Shown: positions 29,516 to 38,437, counted from the first letter of the stretch. The stretch is DNA of 64,000 bases from Treponema lecithinolyticum ATCC 700332 (GCA_000468055.1 KI260564.1:55827-119826); one strand, 5' to 3'. Numbers and translations are program-made. The notes: a model not told the origin generated them from the sequence alone.

Positions 29516-30357
29516 AAGCATTGTTGGTTGCCGAATCCGAAGATACTTTAAATCTATACCGCAGTTTTTTTGAATCGCTCGGTTACGATACGGTGTGTTA
29601 TCGGTGGCTGCTTAAAGCTTTGGATAACGTGGATGAAATAATGCCGCAAGTAATATTTATGAATGCGGTAGATTATCCGCGCCATTGGAAAATTTTAGTA
29701 CAGTATATCCGTTCGGGACTGTGCAAATCTTTTCCCGTTGTTTTGCTTGCCGCTCAGGATATTTCAAACGATGATTTAAAAAAAGCCGAATATTTGGAAG
29801 TACACTGCATACGCAATTCAATTGAAAGCAGCGAAACAAAAAATGAAATAAGCACTTTGCTCAATCCGCCCATAGCCGATTATACGGATGAAGCGTTCAG
29901 TGCTCTTGTGCGTGAAGCACAAAAGGCGGCATCTGCTGCAGCATCAGAGTATGCAACGGAAAGTGCAATGGCGGAAACCGAAACGGTTATGACAGATGCC
30001 GCCGAACAGGCGGCGGATGTGCTTGGAGCGCAAAGCGCAAACGATGCCATCTCTCCTGCTTCCGATTTTCCCGCCGTCGCTTTAACCGAAAGCGAGGATG
30101 CAATCGGTGCAGCTGAACTTCCCGACTGCGGTTTTACTTTGTTTCACCCGAAAACAAAAGCCGTTATAGCGGGAACGGTAAGTTCTTTACATTTGCCGCT
30201 TATATTTTTTAAACCTGAAGATAAAAGCGTTTTAAAGCGATTGCGCATGGGGCAAAAAGCTCCCGCTTCGCTTAAGGAAAACGACCGATTGACAGACATA
30301 ACCGTACAAATTCAAGGCTTTGAAAACGGCACTGTGGAATTGTGCGTACTAAAATAA
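29512..30357 (+). CDS. degenerate receiver-domain protein with unknown C-terminal domain
   Basis: A 281-residue protein in three parts. Residues 1-120 follow the receiver fold (MKALLVAESED, then PQVIFMNAVDYP and FPVVLLAAQD), but the phosphoacceptor position holds Asn51 instead of Asp, and the usual Lys after beta 5 appears to be Arg. Residues about 130-205 are an Ala/Glu-rich low-complexity linker. Residues about 205-281 form a small beta-rich domain that loosely recalls PilZ but lacks its RxxxR motif. It is probably a phosphorylation-independent signalling protein. It overlaps the exported protein gene upstream by four bases. Confidence 0.75.
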   Translation: MKALLVAESEDTLNLYRSFFESLGYDTVCYRWLLKALDNVDEIMPQVIFMNAVDYPRHWKILVQYIRSGLCKSFPVVLLAAQDISNDDLKKAEYLEVHCIRNSIESSETKNEISTLLNPPIADYTDEAFSALVREAQKAASAAASEYATESAMAETETVMTDAAEQAADVLGAQSANDAISPASDFPAVALTESEDAIGAAELPDCGFTLFHPKTKAVIAGTVSSLHLPLIFFKPEDKSVLKRLRMGQKAPASLKENDRLTDITVQIQGFENGTVELCVLK

Positions 30358-30373
30358 ATTAACTGTTTGATTA

Positions 30374-30457
30374 TGCCCGGAACAAGACTTGAACTTGCAC
30401 ACCCGTGAGGGCTCTAGTACCTGAAACTAGCGTGTCTACCAATTCCACCATCCGGGC
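30374..30457 (-). tRNA. tRNA-Leu (anticodon CAG)
   Basis: An 84-base class II tRNA on the minus strand. The acceptor GCCCGGA pairs with TCCGGGC, the anticodon stem CTAGT/ACTAG encloses TTCAGGT (anticodon CAG), and there is a long variable arm and a TTCAAGT T-loop. CCA is not encoded. It is transcribed divergently from the zinc-ribbon gene and converges on the receiver-like gene. Confidence 0.95.
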
Positions 30458-30470
30458 AAAAGGTGTGTTT

Positions 30471-30499
30471 AAAATAGCAAAGAACGCCGGCTGTGTCAA
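30471..30499 (-). promoter_or_regulatory. promoter of tRNA-Leu, flanked by GCCGGC repeats
   Basis: On the minus strand TTGACA (30499-30494), 17 bases, TATTTT (30476-30471); the tRNA begins 13 bases later. GCCGGC occurs on each side of the -35, at 30486-30491 and 30500-30505, eight bases apart. They form a short dyad centred on the -35 region. Confidence 0.65.
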
Positions 30500-30530
30500 G
30501 CCGGCAAATGGAAAGTAAACGGAAGCTAAA

Positions 30531-30947
30531 ATGAAAAACGACCGCCGTCCGAAATTTTTTTGCGAATTTTGCGATACTGAAGTTCCAGTGAATGCGCGCT
30601 TTTGTCCAAAATGCGGACGTTTTTTTGCATCGGTGTGCTGTCCCCGCTGTGGAAAAATAGGAGACCATACCCTGTTTGCAAACGGTTGTCCCGACTGCGG
30701 CTATGCGGGCAGCGGGTCAAACTTAGTCGATTTATTAGGACAAACAGGGCAAAACGGCAATAAAACAAAAGCGCGCACAAAACACAGCGGTAAAACAGGC
30801 TTGTTCGGTAAAAAACGTACTGAAAACGCATATCGGACTAAAAAAAACGCTTATAATGCCGAAGATCCGCTTCCTGCATGGATTTATATTGCGGTTGTTT
30901 TGCTTTTATTGGTTGTTTTAAAAGTCTTGTACGACTTTTTGCGTTAA
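30531..30947 (+). CDS. double zinc-ribbon membrane-anchored protein
   Basis: A 138-residue protein with four CxxC pairs (C11/C14, C25/C28, C37/C40, C53/C56) forming two zinc ribbons, then a basic Lys/Thr/Asn-rich linker (about 70-110) and a single C-terminal membrane helix (about 117-135). Such tail-anchored zinc-ribbon proteins are common in bacteria and mostly uncharacterised. CGGAAG lies upstream of the ATG. Confidence 0.8.
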   Translation: MKNDRRPKFFCEFCDTEVPVNARFCPKCGRFFASVCCPRCGKIGDHTLFANGCPDCGYAGSGSNLVDLLGQTGQNGNKTKARTKHSGKTGLFGKKRTENAYRTKKNAYNAEDPLPAWIYIAVVLLLLVVLKVLYDFLR

Positions 30948-30962
30948 ATCATACCTTTGATA

Positions 30963-30991
30963 TTGAAATTAGTTTATTTCGGAGTTAAAAT
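30963..30991 (+). promoter_or_regulatory. promoter of the lipoprotein gene at 31028
   Basis: TTGAAA (30963-30968), 17 bases, TAAAAT (30986-30991). Unlike the leaderless genes, this one leaves about a 30-base leader with CGGAG (31016-31020) seven bases before the ATG. Confidence 0.6.
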
Positions 30992-31027
30992 ATTGAAAAG
31001 TAATTTTTATAAGTTCGGAGTATTTTT

Positions 31028-32053
31028 ATGGTAAAAACATTTGAAAAGTATACGTCTGTTGCGCTGCTTTGTATGTCATTGTCTTTGTTTTCCTGCGCCG
31101 GTGTGCCGGGAAAATCCTCAGTACATACAAACGTTTCGGATTCGGAACAAAAAACGGTAAATAAAAACGGTAAAAAACTGCTTTTAGTGCATAAGGGTTC
31201 CGATATGTCGCAAGAGCACCGTGCCGACCATTTAAACGAATATATGCAAACGCTGCAAAATATAATATTTAAAGCTCAAAATATTCCCGACGAAACGCAA
31301 AACGGTAAGGCGTTTTCATCGGCGTTTACGGCTTTAATAACCGATACAAACGGCAAAGCTTTGGTAAACAAAAATATTAGTGTAAAGTATCCGTCGGGAA
31401 TTAACGATGGAGAACCTGTATATGCACTGGAAGAATTGCAAAGCGATGAAAACGGTATGGTTAGCTTTAACGCACCTGTTCCCGAATTTTCGTGCAATGC
31501 ACAACTATTGTTTTATCCTACCCCTTCAACAATGGAAAAAGAAGTGCTCGAATATGCCGAACAACATGCGCTGCAATTTCCTTTTAAAGTCCGTACCAAT
31601 AAAAGAACTTCTCCCTTATCCATAGCCATACTCGATTACAGTGCTTCGGGAAAACCGATTACCAACAACAGTCTTTCTTCTTCCGCCCTTTTAAAAGCCG
31701 TATACCGCAAAGGATTCCGCAGTGCCGGCAATTCCGATTTTGTAAGCGAAATAAACGACGGCAATATCGAAAAACTGTACAAAAGTGCTTCAGCCCTATT
31801 CAGGGGCACCATAAAGTATTTAATATTCGGTACGGTAAAATATGTGCAGCCGATTGAAAAAACGGAAGCCGGATTGTATAAAGCGCTAATGCAAGCTGAT
31901 ATTTCCGTTATGGAAATGGGAAGCGGCAAAATCGTACTGCACAAAGTTATGCCCTTGAGCGCTGAAGACAAAAGCGAATGGAACGTTTTGGACCTTATAC
32001 GCAATAAAATATTTGCCACAGAAATGGCGGACAGTTTATATTACGGGTTATAA
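31028..32053 (+). CDS. lipoprotein of unknown function
   Basis: A 341-residue protein with a signal peptide ending in the lipobox LFSC (Cys23). Residues about 90-170 look like a carboxypeptidase-regulatory or Ig-type beta domain (LITDTNGKALVNKNISVKY then ENGMVSFNAPVP). The C-terminal half contains IAILDYSASGKPI and later FRGTIKYLIFGTVKYVQP, which resembles periplasmic proteins that assemble at the outer membrane. Good promoter and Shine-Dalgarno sequence. No named family is claimed. Confidence 0.8.
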   Translation: MVKTFEKYTSVALLCMSLSLFSCAGVPGKSSVHTNVSDSEQKTVNKNGKKLLLVHKGSDMSQEHRADHLNEYMQTLQNIIFKAQNIPDETQNGKAFSSAFTALITDTNGKALVNKNISVKYPSGINDGEPVYALEELQSDENGMVSFNAPVPEFSCNAQLLFYPTPSTMEKEVLEYAEQHALQFPFKVRTNKRTSPLSIAILDYSASGKPITNNSLSSSALLKAVYRKGFRSAGNSDFVSEINDGNIEKLYKSASALFRGTIKYLIFGTVKYVQPIEKTEAGLYKALMQADISVMEMGSGKIVLHKVMPLSAEDKSEWNVLDLIRNKIFATEMADSLYYGL

Positions 32054-32073
32054 CTTTGTAAAAGGATAGCGCA

Positions 32074-33492
32074 ATGCAGTATACCGATACCAGGGACAAT
32101 TCGATACGCACTGATTTAAAAAGCGCCGTATTAAACGGTATGAGCCCGGATACGGGCGGATTGTACATTCCGGTTTTTATTCCTAAACTGGATGAAGCGC
32201 TTTTAACCAGATGTTCAAGTCCTTCGTTTCGAGATATCGCTTTTGAAACTGCAAAGCTGTATTGCAGCGGCGAAATCCCTGATGACGATTTACAAGCCAT
32301 TATTGCAGATTGTTATCCGTTTAACGCACCTGTTGTGCCGATAGATCCGGTTACTTATGTTTTAGAACTTTTTCACGGTCCCACATGCGCATTTAAAGAT
32401 TTCGGTGCACGTTTTATGGCGCGCCTAATGAGCTATTTTAACCGTGATAAAAACGGTTTGCTGCATATTTTAGTTGCAACTTCAGGCGATACCGGAAGCG
32501 CTGTCGGAAGCGCTTTTTACAACGTTGAAGGCATTGATGTAACGATTTTATATCCGAAAGGAAAAATAAGCGCGCTTCAGGAAAAACAGCTTTCCACTTT
32601 TACGGGCAATGTACGCTCAATTGCGGTAAACGGCACTTTTGACGATTGTCAGCGGTTGGTAAAAACGGCTTTTACGGATACCGAATTGCGCAAAGAATTC
32701 CGTTTGTCTTCGGCAAATTCAATAAATATAGCACGGCTTTTACCGCAAAGTTTTTATTATATTTACGCTTCTTTATCGGTAAAATGCAGATGCTTACACG
32801 ATAATAATATTGAACATCCGTCGATTATTGCAGTTGTGCCGTCGGGGAATTTCGGTAATTTAACGTCGGGTTTAATTGCTAAAAAAATGGGAGCGCCCAT
32901 TGCCGGCTTTGTTGCCGCAACCAATGCCAATAAAACGGTTCCCGATTGGATTGCAAGCGGTCGCTACGAACCGCGCTCGTCGATACAAACGCTTTCAAAT
33001 GCTATGGATGTAGGCGCTCCGAGCAACCACGAGCGTATAACCGCATTACACACGTTTGACGAAATAAAACGGATTTTAGCTTCGTACTGGACGGACGACG
33101 AAGGTACTATGGACGGTATTGCGCAGTGTCATGAACGTACCGGCTACATTATAGATCCGCACGGAGCGGTAGGCTGGAAAGCATGGAATGATATGCGTAA
33201 GGGCGCTATGCTAAAATTGGTATCCGGATTTCCGAACAAGCCCGCTTTGCCCGGATTAACGCCGAACGCCCCCTATTGGGCGCAAACAGTGCTCGATAAC
33301 ACTGCAGTAGGTATTTTGCTTGAAACCGCACATCCTGCAAAATTCGGCGAAACGGTAAAACGGGCAATCGGCAGAGAGCCTGCAATGCCGGATAGATTAG
33401 AAAAAGTTTTAAATTTACCGGATAATTCGATTCCTATGGAAAACGATTACAAAGCTTTTAATTCGCTGCTGCACGATTTTTTTAAAAACTGA
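32074..33492 (+). CDS. thrC: threonine synthase
   Basis: A 472-residue PLP enzyme that makes threonine from O-phosphohomoserine. The PLP Lys is K108 in GPTCAFKDFGARF. VATSGDTGSAVGSAFY and PSGNFGNLTSGLIAKKMG are the other family blocks. The length fits the longer (yeast/E. coli-type) class. AAAGGA precedes the ATG. It stands 20 bases after the lipoprotein gene and may be read from the same promoter. No other thr genes are nearby. Confidence 0.95.
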   Translation: MQYTDTRDNSIRTDLKSAVLNGMSPDTGGLYIPVFIPKLDEALLTRCSSPSFRDIAFETAKLYCSGEIPDDDLQAIIADCYPFNAPVVPIDPVTYVLELFHGPTCAFKDFGARFMARLMSYFNRDKNGLLHILVATSGDTGSAVGSAFYNVEGIDVTILYPKGKISALQEKQLSTFTGNVRSIAVNGTFDDCQRLVKTAFTDTELRKEFRLSSANSINIARLLPQSFYYIYASLSVKCRCLHDNNIEHPSIIAVVPSGNFGNLTSGLIAKKMGAPIAGFVAATNANKTVPDWIASGRYEPRSSIQTLSNAMDVGAPSNHERITALHTFDEIKRILASYWTDDEGTMDGIAQCHERTGYIIDPHGAVGWKAWNDMRKGAMLKLVSGFPNKPALPGLTPNAPYWAQTVLDNTAVGILLETAHPAKFGETVKRAIGREPAMPDRLEKVLNLPDNSIPMENDYKAFNSLLHDFFKN

Positions 33493-33567
33493 TGCTTGCT
33501 ATATTTTTTTCTATGCAAGTTAAAGCACATAGGCGGATAAAGTGTATTATCTAAGAGTGCTATCCGC

Positions 33568-33599
33568 TTGACACTAAAAAGTTTTTTTGTTAGTATAAT
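33568..33599 (+). promoter_or_regulatory. promoter of tRNA-Gly
   Basis: TTGACA (33568-33573) followed by TAGTATAAT (33591-33599). TAGTAT gives a 17-base spacer, TATAAT a 20-base spacer, so TAGTAT is the more likely -10. The tRNA starts at 33608. Confidence 0.6.
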
Positions 33600-33607
33600 T
33601 TTATAAC

Positions 33608-33679
<72 letters not shown>

Positions 33680-33680
33680 G

Positions 33681-34640
33681 TTAAAAATCCTCAATATTCA
33701 TATTTTCAAGTTTTTTATAAATCGAAGGTTCTACAAAGCGGGCTCTTCCGTCGTGGGGCGGATAGCGCAATCCGTTGTGTTTTGTAATTTCAGCTTGTAA
33801 ATCGTCGATGTCGGATCGTACTAAATACGGTTCGGTAAGCACCAGTAAATTGCCGAGTACACTTACGCGCGGCTGTAAAGGCAAAGTTCCGATGCGTTTT
33901 AAATTGCGGATTTTTTTTCTGCGCCCGACTGCACAAGTATATACGGCGCTGCCGATTTTAATGTATTTTTCCAATAATATTACCGAACCGCTTCCGATAT
34001 GCAATTCCGCTTTTTCATCCGTATATTCGGCTTTGGTAAGCCAATAACGTATTTCGTATACGGCAGAGTTATCAAAAGTGCCGGTAAAAGCGCCGTTCGC
34101 TGTACTGTCGGTATTATCATTTTCAGCATCGGCAGCACTTTGATTTTCGGCAGTATTGTACTCCGTATCGGCTCTGTTTTCAGTACTTGTAGCACCGGTA
34201 ATTTCAGAAGCGTTGTTATTTAACACAAAATAACCTTTTAATTCTTTTTGTATAGGCTGTCCGTCTATGGAAAATTCGGTGCGGTTGCTGCGCGGAAGCC
34301 ACAGCACACCTGAAGATGATTGTCCCGGTGTCCAAAACTGCGTGTACAAACCGTTATCCATAACCGCAAGCACATCCGTGCTTTCTTCGGCTGCCGGCGG
34401 ATATATACCGTCGTAATAATAACGGTAAAACGGTTTAAGTACAATATCGGCGTGCAGCGTGCCGTCATCCTGCAGCGTAAAAGAAACAATGCGCTCGTTA
34501 TTTTCCCACGTTCCTACAAAACTTTCACTGCCCTGCACTTGCCCGTTTTGTTGTGCGTATAAACCAGATAAAACACAACATACGGCGGCAAAAAAAACAA
34601 AGTAAAAAAAACTATAGACTTTATGATACACAGAGCTCAT
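33681..34640 (-). CDS. exported protein of unknown function
   Basis: A 319-residue protein with a signal peptide (hydrophobic core at about residues 9-27, cleavage near GLYAQ). Early in the mature part is GTWENNERIVSFTLQDDGTL, a pattern seen in lipocalin-like or copper-resistance-type beta barrels. Residues about 155-185 are Asn/Asp/Thr-rich. The C terminus (KYIKIGSAVYTCAVGRRKKI onward) is again beta-rich and seems to repeat the first theme. No family is assigned. It converges on tRNA-Gly and is divergent from thiI. Confidence 0.75.
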   Translation of the reverse strand: MSSVYHKVYSFFYFVFFAAVCCVLSGLYAQQNGQVQGSESFVGTWENNERIVSFTLQDDGTLHADIVLKPFYRYYYDGIYPPAAEESTDVLAVMDNGLYTQFWTPGQSSSGVLWLPRSNRTEFSIDGQPIQKELKGYFVLNNNASEITGATSTENRADTEYNTAENQSAADAENDNTDSTANGAFTGTFDNSAVYEIRYWLTKAEYTDEKAELHIGSGSVILLEKYIKIGSAVYTCAVGRRKKIRNLKRIGTLPLQPRVSVLGNLLVLTEPYLVRSDIDDLQAEITKHNGLRYPPHDGRARFVEPSIYKKLENMNIEDF

Positions 34641-34689
34641 ACGTTAATAATCGGCATAAATGAAAGCTAAAAAGAGAGGTAATTCTTTA

Positions 34690-34718
34690 TAGACGCAGAA
34701 AATAAAAAACGTTAAAAT
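34690..34718 (+). promoter_or_regulatory. promoter of thiI, predicted leaderless
   Basis: TAGACG (34690-34695, four of six consensus bases), 17 bases, TAAAAT (34713-34718). The ATG at 34725 comes six bases after the -10, exactly where transcription would start. No Shine-Dalgarno sequence is near the ATG. Confidence 0.5.
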
Positions 34719-34724
34719 ACAGTC

Positions 34725-35903
34725 ATGGACGAATGCATTACTGAATGTACTTACTTGGTAAAATTAGGTGAATTAACACTTAAAGGCTCGAATATCCGAT
34801 TTTTTGAAAAAAAACTGATACATAATGCCTATCAATATATACATCACCCGAAAGTAAAAATCCGTTTATACGGCGGCAGAATGTATGTAGATTGTCCTGA
34901 AACCGCATGCACTCAAGTCGAATTTATGCTCGACAAACTAATCGGCATTGCAGGCTGGGCAAAAGCCGTTGTATGCGAAAAAAATATAAATGCTATAAGC
35001 GAAGCGGTTTACGCTCAAGCATTGCAAGCGCAAAACAACGGTTCAAAAACATTTAAACTGGAAGCCAGAAGAAGCGATAAAGCGTTTACACTAACATCGT
35101 ATGAAATATGCGTTCAAGCCGCATCTTCTGTGGTAGAAAAAAATATACTGACGGTTGATGTACACCGCCCGGATACTACAATTTATGTGGAAGTACGCGA
35201 CCGCTGTTTTGTATACGGCTTTTCGCACAAAGGAAGACGGGGGCTTCCTGCCGGAACGGGCGGCAAAGCTTTACTTTTGCTTTCTGGCGGTATAGATTCG
35301 CCTGTCGCCGGCTACCGGATGATACGGCGCGGAATGAATATAGACTGCGTGTACTTTCACGCATACCCGTATACGTCAGAAGAAGCGAAAAAAAAAGCCG
35401 AAGATTTGGCGGCGGTATTGGCACAGTACGGGATTACAATCCGCATGCACATAATTTCGTTTACCGAAATTCAAATGCGCATAAAGCAAAGCGGTCCGCA
35501 AGATTGGTCAACTATGCTTTTGCGTATGTGTATGATGAAAGCCGCCAGTATACTTGCAAAAAAAACGGGAGCCGCTTGTCTTATAAGCGGTGAAAGTCTC
35601 GGGCAAGTTGCAAGCCAAACGGTTGAAAACCTAAGCATTACCGAAAGCGCAGGAAGCCTACCCCTTTTGCGCCCGCTTATCGGTATGGACAAAGAAGAAA
35701 TAATTCAAACGGCACTTGAAATCGGTACATATGATATATCGATTTTACCATACGAAGATTGTTGCGTATTATTCGCCCCAAAACATCCGGTGCTGCACGG
35801 AAACGTTATACAAGCACAGGAATTGTATGCAAACCTTGACTGCGAAAGCTTTATTCAAAAAGCCGTAGATGAACGGGAAATTAAAATATTCAAAGCGGTA
35901 TAA
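34725..35903 (+). CDS. thiI: tRNA 4-thiouridine synthase ThiI
   Basis: A 392-residue enzyme with an N-terminal ferredoxin-like and THUMP region (about residues 1-170; ELTLKGSNIRFFEKKL is a ThiI start) and a PP-loop domain with LLLSGGIDSPVAGYRM near residue 185. It adenylates and thiolates U8 of tRNA and can supply sulfur for thiazole. It lacks the C-terminal rhodanese domain of the E. coli protein, as is normal for the shorter class. YEDCCVLFAPKHP near residue 345 is the family's C-terminal block. Confidence 0.95.
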   Translation: MDECITECTYLVKLGELTLKGSNIRFFEKKLIHNAYQYIHHPKVKIRLYGGRMYVDCPETACTQVEFMLDKLIGIAGWAKAVVCEKNINAISEAVYAQALQAQNNGSKTFKLEARRSDKAFTLTSYEICVQAASSVVEKNILTVDVHRPDTTIYVEVRDRCFVYGFSHKGRRGLPAGTGGKALLLLSGGIDSPVAGYRMIRRGMNIDCVYFHAYPYTSEEAKKKAEDLAAVLAQYGITIRMHIISFTEIQMRIKQSGPQDWSTMLLRMCMMKAASILAKKTGAACLISGESLGQVASQTVENLSITESAGSLPLLRPLIGMDKEEIIQTALEIGTYDISILPYEDCCVLFAPKHPVLHGNVIQAQELYANLDCESFIQKAVDEREIKIFKAV

Positions 35904-35943
35904 CTAAAGTCCCATATTTTTTTATTTGCAGATAATTTTTATC

Positions 35944-35972
35944 TTGCACATTTTGCAGTTCAGTTATATAAT
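35944..35972 (+). promoter_or_regulatory. strong promoter of the membrane redox cassette
   Basis: TTGCAC (35944-35949), exactly 17 bases, TATAAT (35967-35972). The expected start near 35979 leaves a leader of about 45 bases with AAAGAGG before the ATG at 36025. The -10 overlaps a perfect palindrome. Confidence 0.75.
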
Positions 35973-35983
35973 ACATGTATTAT
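35968..35983. promoter_or_regulatory. 16-bp perfect palindrome over the -10 and start site (putative operator)
   Basis: ATAATACATGTATTAT reads the same on both strands. It begins inside the TATAAT box and ends past the predicted transcription start, the usual place for a repressor operator (TetR-, MarR- or Fur/PerR-type dimers bind sites like this). The regulator is not evident in the window. Confidence 0.6.
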
Positions 35984-36024
35984 TATATATTTTTTTATAA
36001 ATACTGAAGCAAAGAGGTGTTGGT

Positions 36025-36876
36025 ATGAACAGTTTTCAGGATCGCATGACAGCGGTAAAAATGCCGCATTTTGCCGTGTGGCTGTGTGCAGCAATCGTTA
36101 TTACGGTTGTATCGTTTTTAACGTCGTATTTTCCCATTTGGGCAAACATCCCCGTTAATGTTATTCTTCCTTTTTTGGTTTTGATTTATTTGAAAACGGT
36201 GTTTTTCGAAAAATTAAAACTGTCCACGCTTATTATACTGCGTACCGCAATAGTTGCTGCAGTATTTATCGATTATTTTGCAAACATCGGCGGCTTATGG
36301 TTTGTGTACGTTGTGCTGGCATTTTTAATCATCAATATCCTTGAAGCTACCTTTACTGATTTAAAATACAAAAAATACTTTAACTTTGTAACCGGCCTTG
36401 TTCTTGCCGCTTCCGTTTTGGCTTTGGCTCCCTCGTGGATAAATCTTTCGGGCAAAAGTTTTGCCTTTTCATATATTTACGAAGCGAACAACAGCGCACC
36501 GACGGCGCAGTACGCATTTTGGGGTACCGTATGCTGGATTATCGCATACACGATTTGGAATTGGATTTTTGTAACCGACGAATTCAGCCCTTCTATCGCT
36601 TACCTGCATTTTGCCATTCTGGGTATGCCGCTTTTAGGCTGCATTATTACGCGCAACCCCGGATTGTGGCTTGTGTTCCGCGCCAACTCGCTTACCTGCG
36701 GTGGTATTTTGCAAATTTCGTGTAAACAATTTTTTGAAGAAAAATTAAAAACCGAAAAAATGACGGCCTTTGTCAAAGCAAGCCAAAAAACCGGCGTACA
36801 GGCGGTTTTGATGATTATTAACCTTGCGCTGCTGGCAGTTCCCTGCGCTTTTGCGATTATGAGTAAATTAAACTAG
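36025..36876 (+). CDS. multi-spanning membrane protein of the redox cassette (first paralogue)
   Basis: A 283-residue protein with about eight hydrophobic helices. It carries WIIAYTIWNW near residue 172, which closely matches FWIIAYDLWNL in the 311-residue protein at 39624, so the two are related. Both also have an Arg-Ala pair after the following helices (FRANSLT here, HRAQTLA there). I recall similar uncharacterised proteins (perhaps the DUF5692 group) but am not sure. AAAGAGG precedes the ATG. First gene of a four-gene unit with a flavoenzyme and a reductase. Confidence 0.8.
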   Translation: MNSFQDRMTAVKMPHFAVWLCAAIVITVVSFLTSYFPIWANIPVNVILPFLVLIYLKTVFFEKLKLSTLIILRTAIVAAVFIDYFANIGGLWFVYVVLAFLIINILEATFTDLKYKKYFNFVTGLVLAASVLALAPSWINLSGKSFAFSYIYEANNSAPTAQYAFWGTVCWIIAYTIWNWIFVTDEFSPSIAYLHFAILGMPLLGCIITRNPGLWLVFRANSLTCGGILQISCKQFFEEKLKTEKMTAFVKASQKTGVQAVLMIINLALLAVPCAFAIMSKLN

Positions 36877-36885
36877 AGGAACACC

Positions 36886-38436
36886 ATGCCCCAATACGAC
36901 GCAATCATCATAGGTGCCGGAAACGGCGGCCTTTCGGCGGCTCTTACCTTGGCACAAGCGGGAAAAAAAGTTGCCGTGTTTGAAAAACACAATATTCCCG
37001 GCGGCTGCGGAACAAGCTTTTGCCGCGGACGGTTCGAATTTGAAGTTGCCCTGCACCAATTAAGTTCCATGGGAACGCCGGAAAATCCCGGAGATTTACG
37101 TAAGCTTTTCGAAGAATACGGCATACTGGATAAAATCGATTGGATACAAATAGAATCGCTGTACAAAATCAATTTGCCCGGCGGAAAAGGAGTTGCGCTT
37201 CCGGCAGATAGAGAAAAAGCCGAACAAACCCTTATAAAAGCCTTCCCCGCAGAAAAAGAAGCCATACACAAATATTACGAAACGGTATGGGAATTTAACA
37301 GGGAAATTATTGCGTTTACAAAAAAAAGCGGCGAAAGTTCGCGCAAAGGTAAAAAATCCGGCGAGCCGTCCGCGCTGAAAAAACTGATTATGAAAGCGCT
37401 TTTTCCCAAACTGTATCCGACGCTTGCAAAATATGCCGTCAAAAGCACCGACGATGTGCTGAACGAATTCTTTAAAAGCAAAGAATTGCAGCTGTGCCTT
37501 TCGGCGTACTGGTGCTTTATGGGAATGCCGCCGGAACGCTTTCCGTTTACGATTCTTGCCCGCTGTACGTATATTTACACCGAAGACAAGCCCTTTTATC
37601 TTCGCGGCGGCTCGCAAGTTATCTCGCAAGCTTTAACCGAAGCGATAAAAAAAGCCGGCGGATCGGTATTTTTTAATACCGGCATACAAAAAATCCTGCT
37701 GGAAAACGGTAAAGCATCAGGCGTTATCGACGAAAACGGTGAAAGATACCGCTGTAAAAAAGTTATTTCCAATATTTCGCCGACTGCAACCTATGCAAAC
37801 TTACTCGACGAAAAAGACACTCCCAAAGCGGCACGCGAATACCTTAAAGCATATACCGTCGGCATTTCTGCGCTCACTTGCTTTATCGGTTTGGACTGCC
37901 CGCCCGAAGAAGTCGGCTTTACCGATTCGTTCAATTTAACCTACGACAGCTTGGACGCAAACCGTGATTTTATGAATTCGTACGAATTGAATACGGCGAT
38001 AGACCCGATCGTTTCCACCTGCTATACGGTTGACGATCCGAAAGTTTCTCCGGAAGGTACGAGCATCGTTACGGCAGGTACACTTAAATACGGCGAAGCG
38101 TGGGAAAAACTTTCGCCGGAGCAGTACTATAAAGCAAAGTACGATGCGGCGAATACGATTATCGACCGGCTCGAAAAACGCTATCCGGGTTTTAGAAGCC
38201 ATATCGAAGAATTGGAAGTTGCAACGCCTCTTACCCACATGCGCTATTTAAACCATCCGGGAGGCGCCATTTACGGTTACGAGCAGGATTTAAAGTCGTC
38301 CGTATTTTTTTATCCGCGCGACACTTTTATACCGAACCTCGATTTTGCAAGCGGTTGGGTAAACACATGCGGTTTCGGCCCGAACTACCTGTACGGCAAT
38401 AGTGTAGCTAAAAAGATTTTAAAGGAGTGGGACTGA
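36886..38436 (+). CDS. CrtI/retinol-saturase-like FAD-dependent oxidoreductase
   Basis: A 516-residue flavoprotein of the phytoene desaturase family. It has the dinucleotide-binding IIGAGNGGLSAALTLAQAG at residues 7-25, followed by KHNIPGGCGTSF, and a C-terminal FAD block with FASGWVNTCGFGPNYLYG. Family members desaturate or saturate polyenes such as carotenoids and retinol. Treponemes of this kind are not known for carotenoids and no crtB or crtE lies nearby, so a lipid or quinone-like substrate is possible. It stops one base before the ATG of the reductase gene, implying joint expression. Confidence 0.88.
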   Translation: MPQYDAIIIGAGNGGLSAALTLAQAGKKVAVFEKHNIPGGCGTSFCRGRFEFEVALHQLSSMGTPENPGDLRKLFEEYGILDKIDWIQIESLYKINLPGGKGVALPADREKAEQTLIKAFPAEKEAIHKYYETVWEFNREIIAFTKKSGESSRKGKKSGEPSALKKLIMKALFPKLYPTLAKYAVKSTDDVLNEFFKSKELQLCLSAYWCFMGMPPERFPFTILARCTYIYTEDKPFYLRGGSQVISQALTEAIKKAGGSVFFNTGIQKILLENGKASGVIDENGERYRCKKVISNISPTATYANLLDEKDTPKAAREYLKAYTVGISALTCFIGLDCPPEEVGFTDSFNLTYDSLDANRDFMNSYELNTAIDPIVSTCYTVDDPKVSPEGTSIVTAGTLKYGEAWEKLSPEQYYKAKYDAANTIIDRLEKRYPGFRSHIEELEVATPLTHMRYLNHPGGAIYGYEQDLKSSVFFYPRDTFIPNLDFASGWVNTCGFGPNYLYGNSVAKKILKEWD

Positions 38437-38437
38437 A

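Noticed and set aside
33568-33599. TTGACA/TATAAT with a 20-base spacer before tRNA-Gly
   Set aside because: The spacer is too long for sigma70; the overlapping TAGTAT gives 17 bases.
36886-38436. Carotenoid biosynthesis locus
   Set aside because: The flavoenzyme is CrtI-like, but no phytoene synthase or other crt gene is near, so the pathway is not supported.
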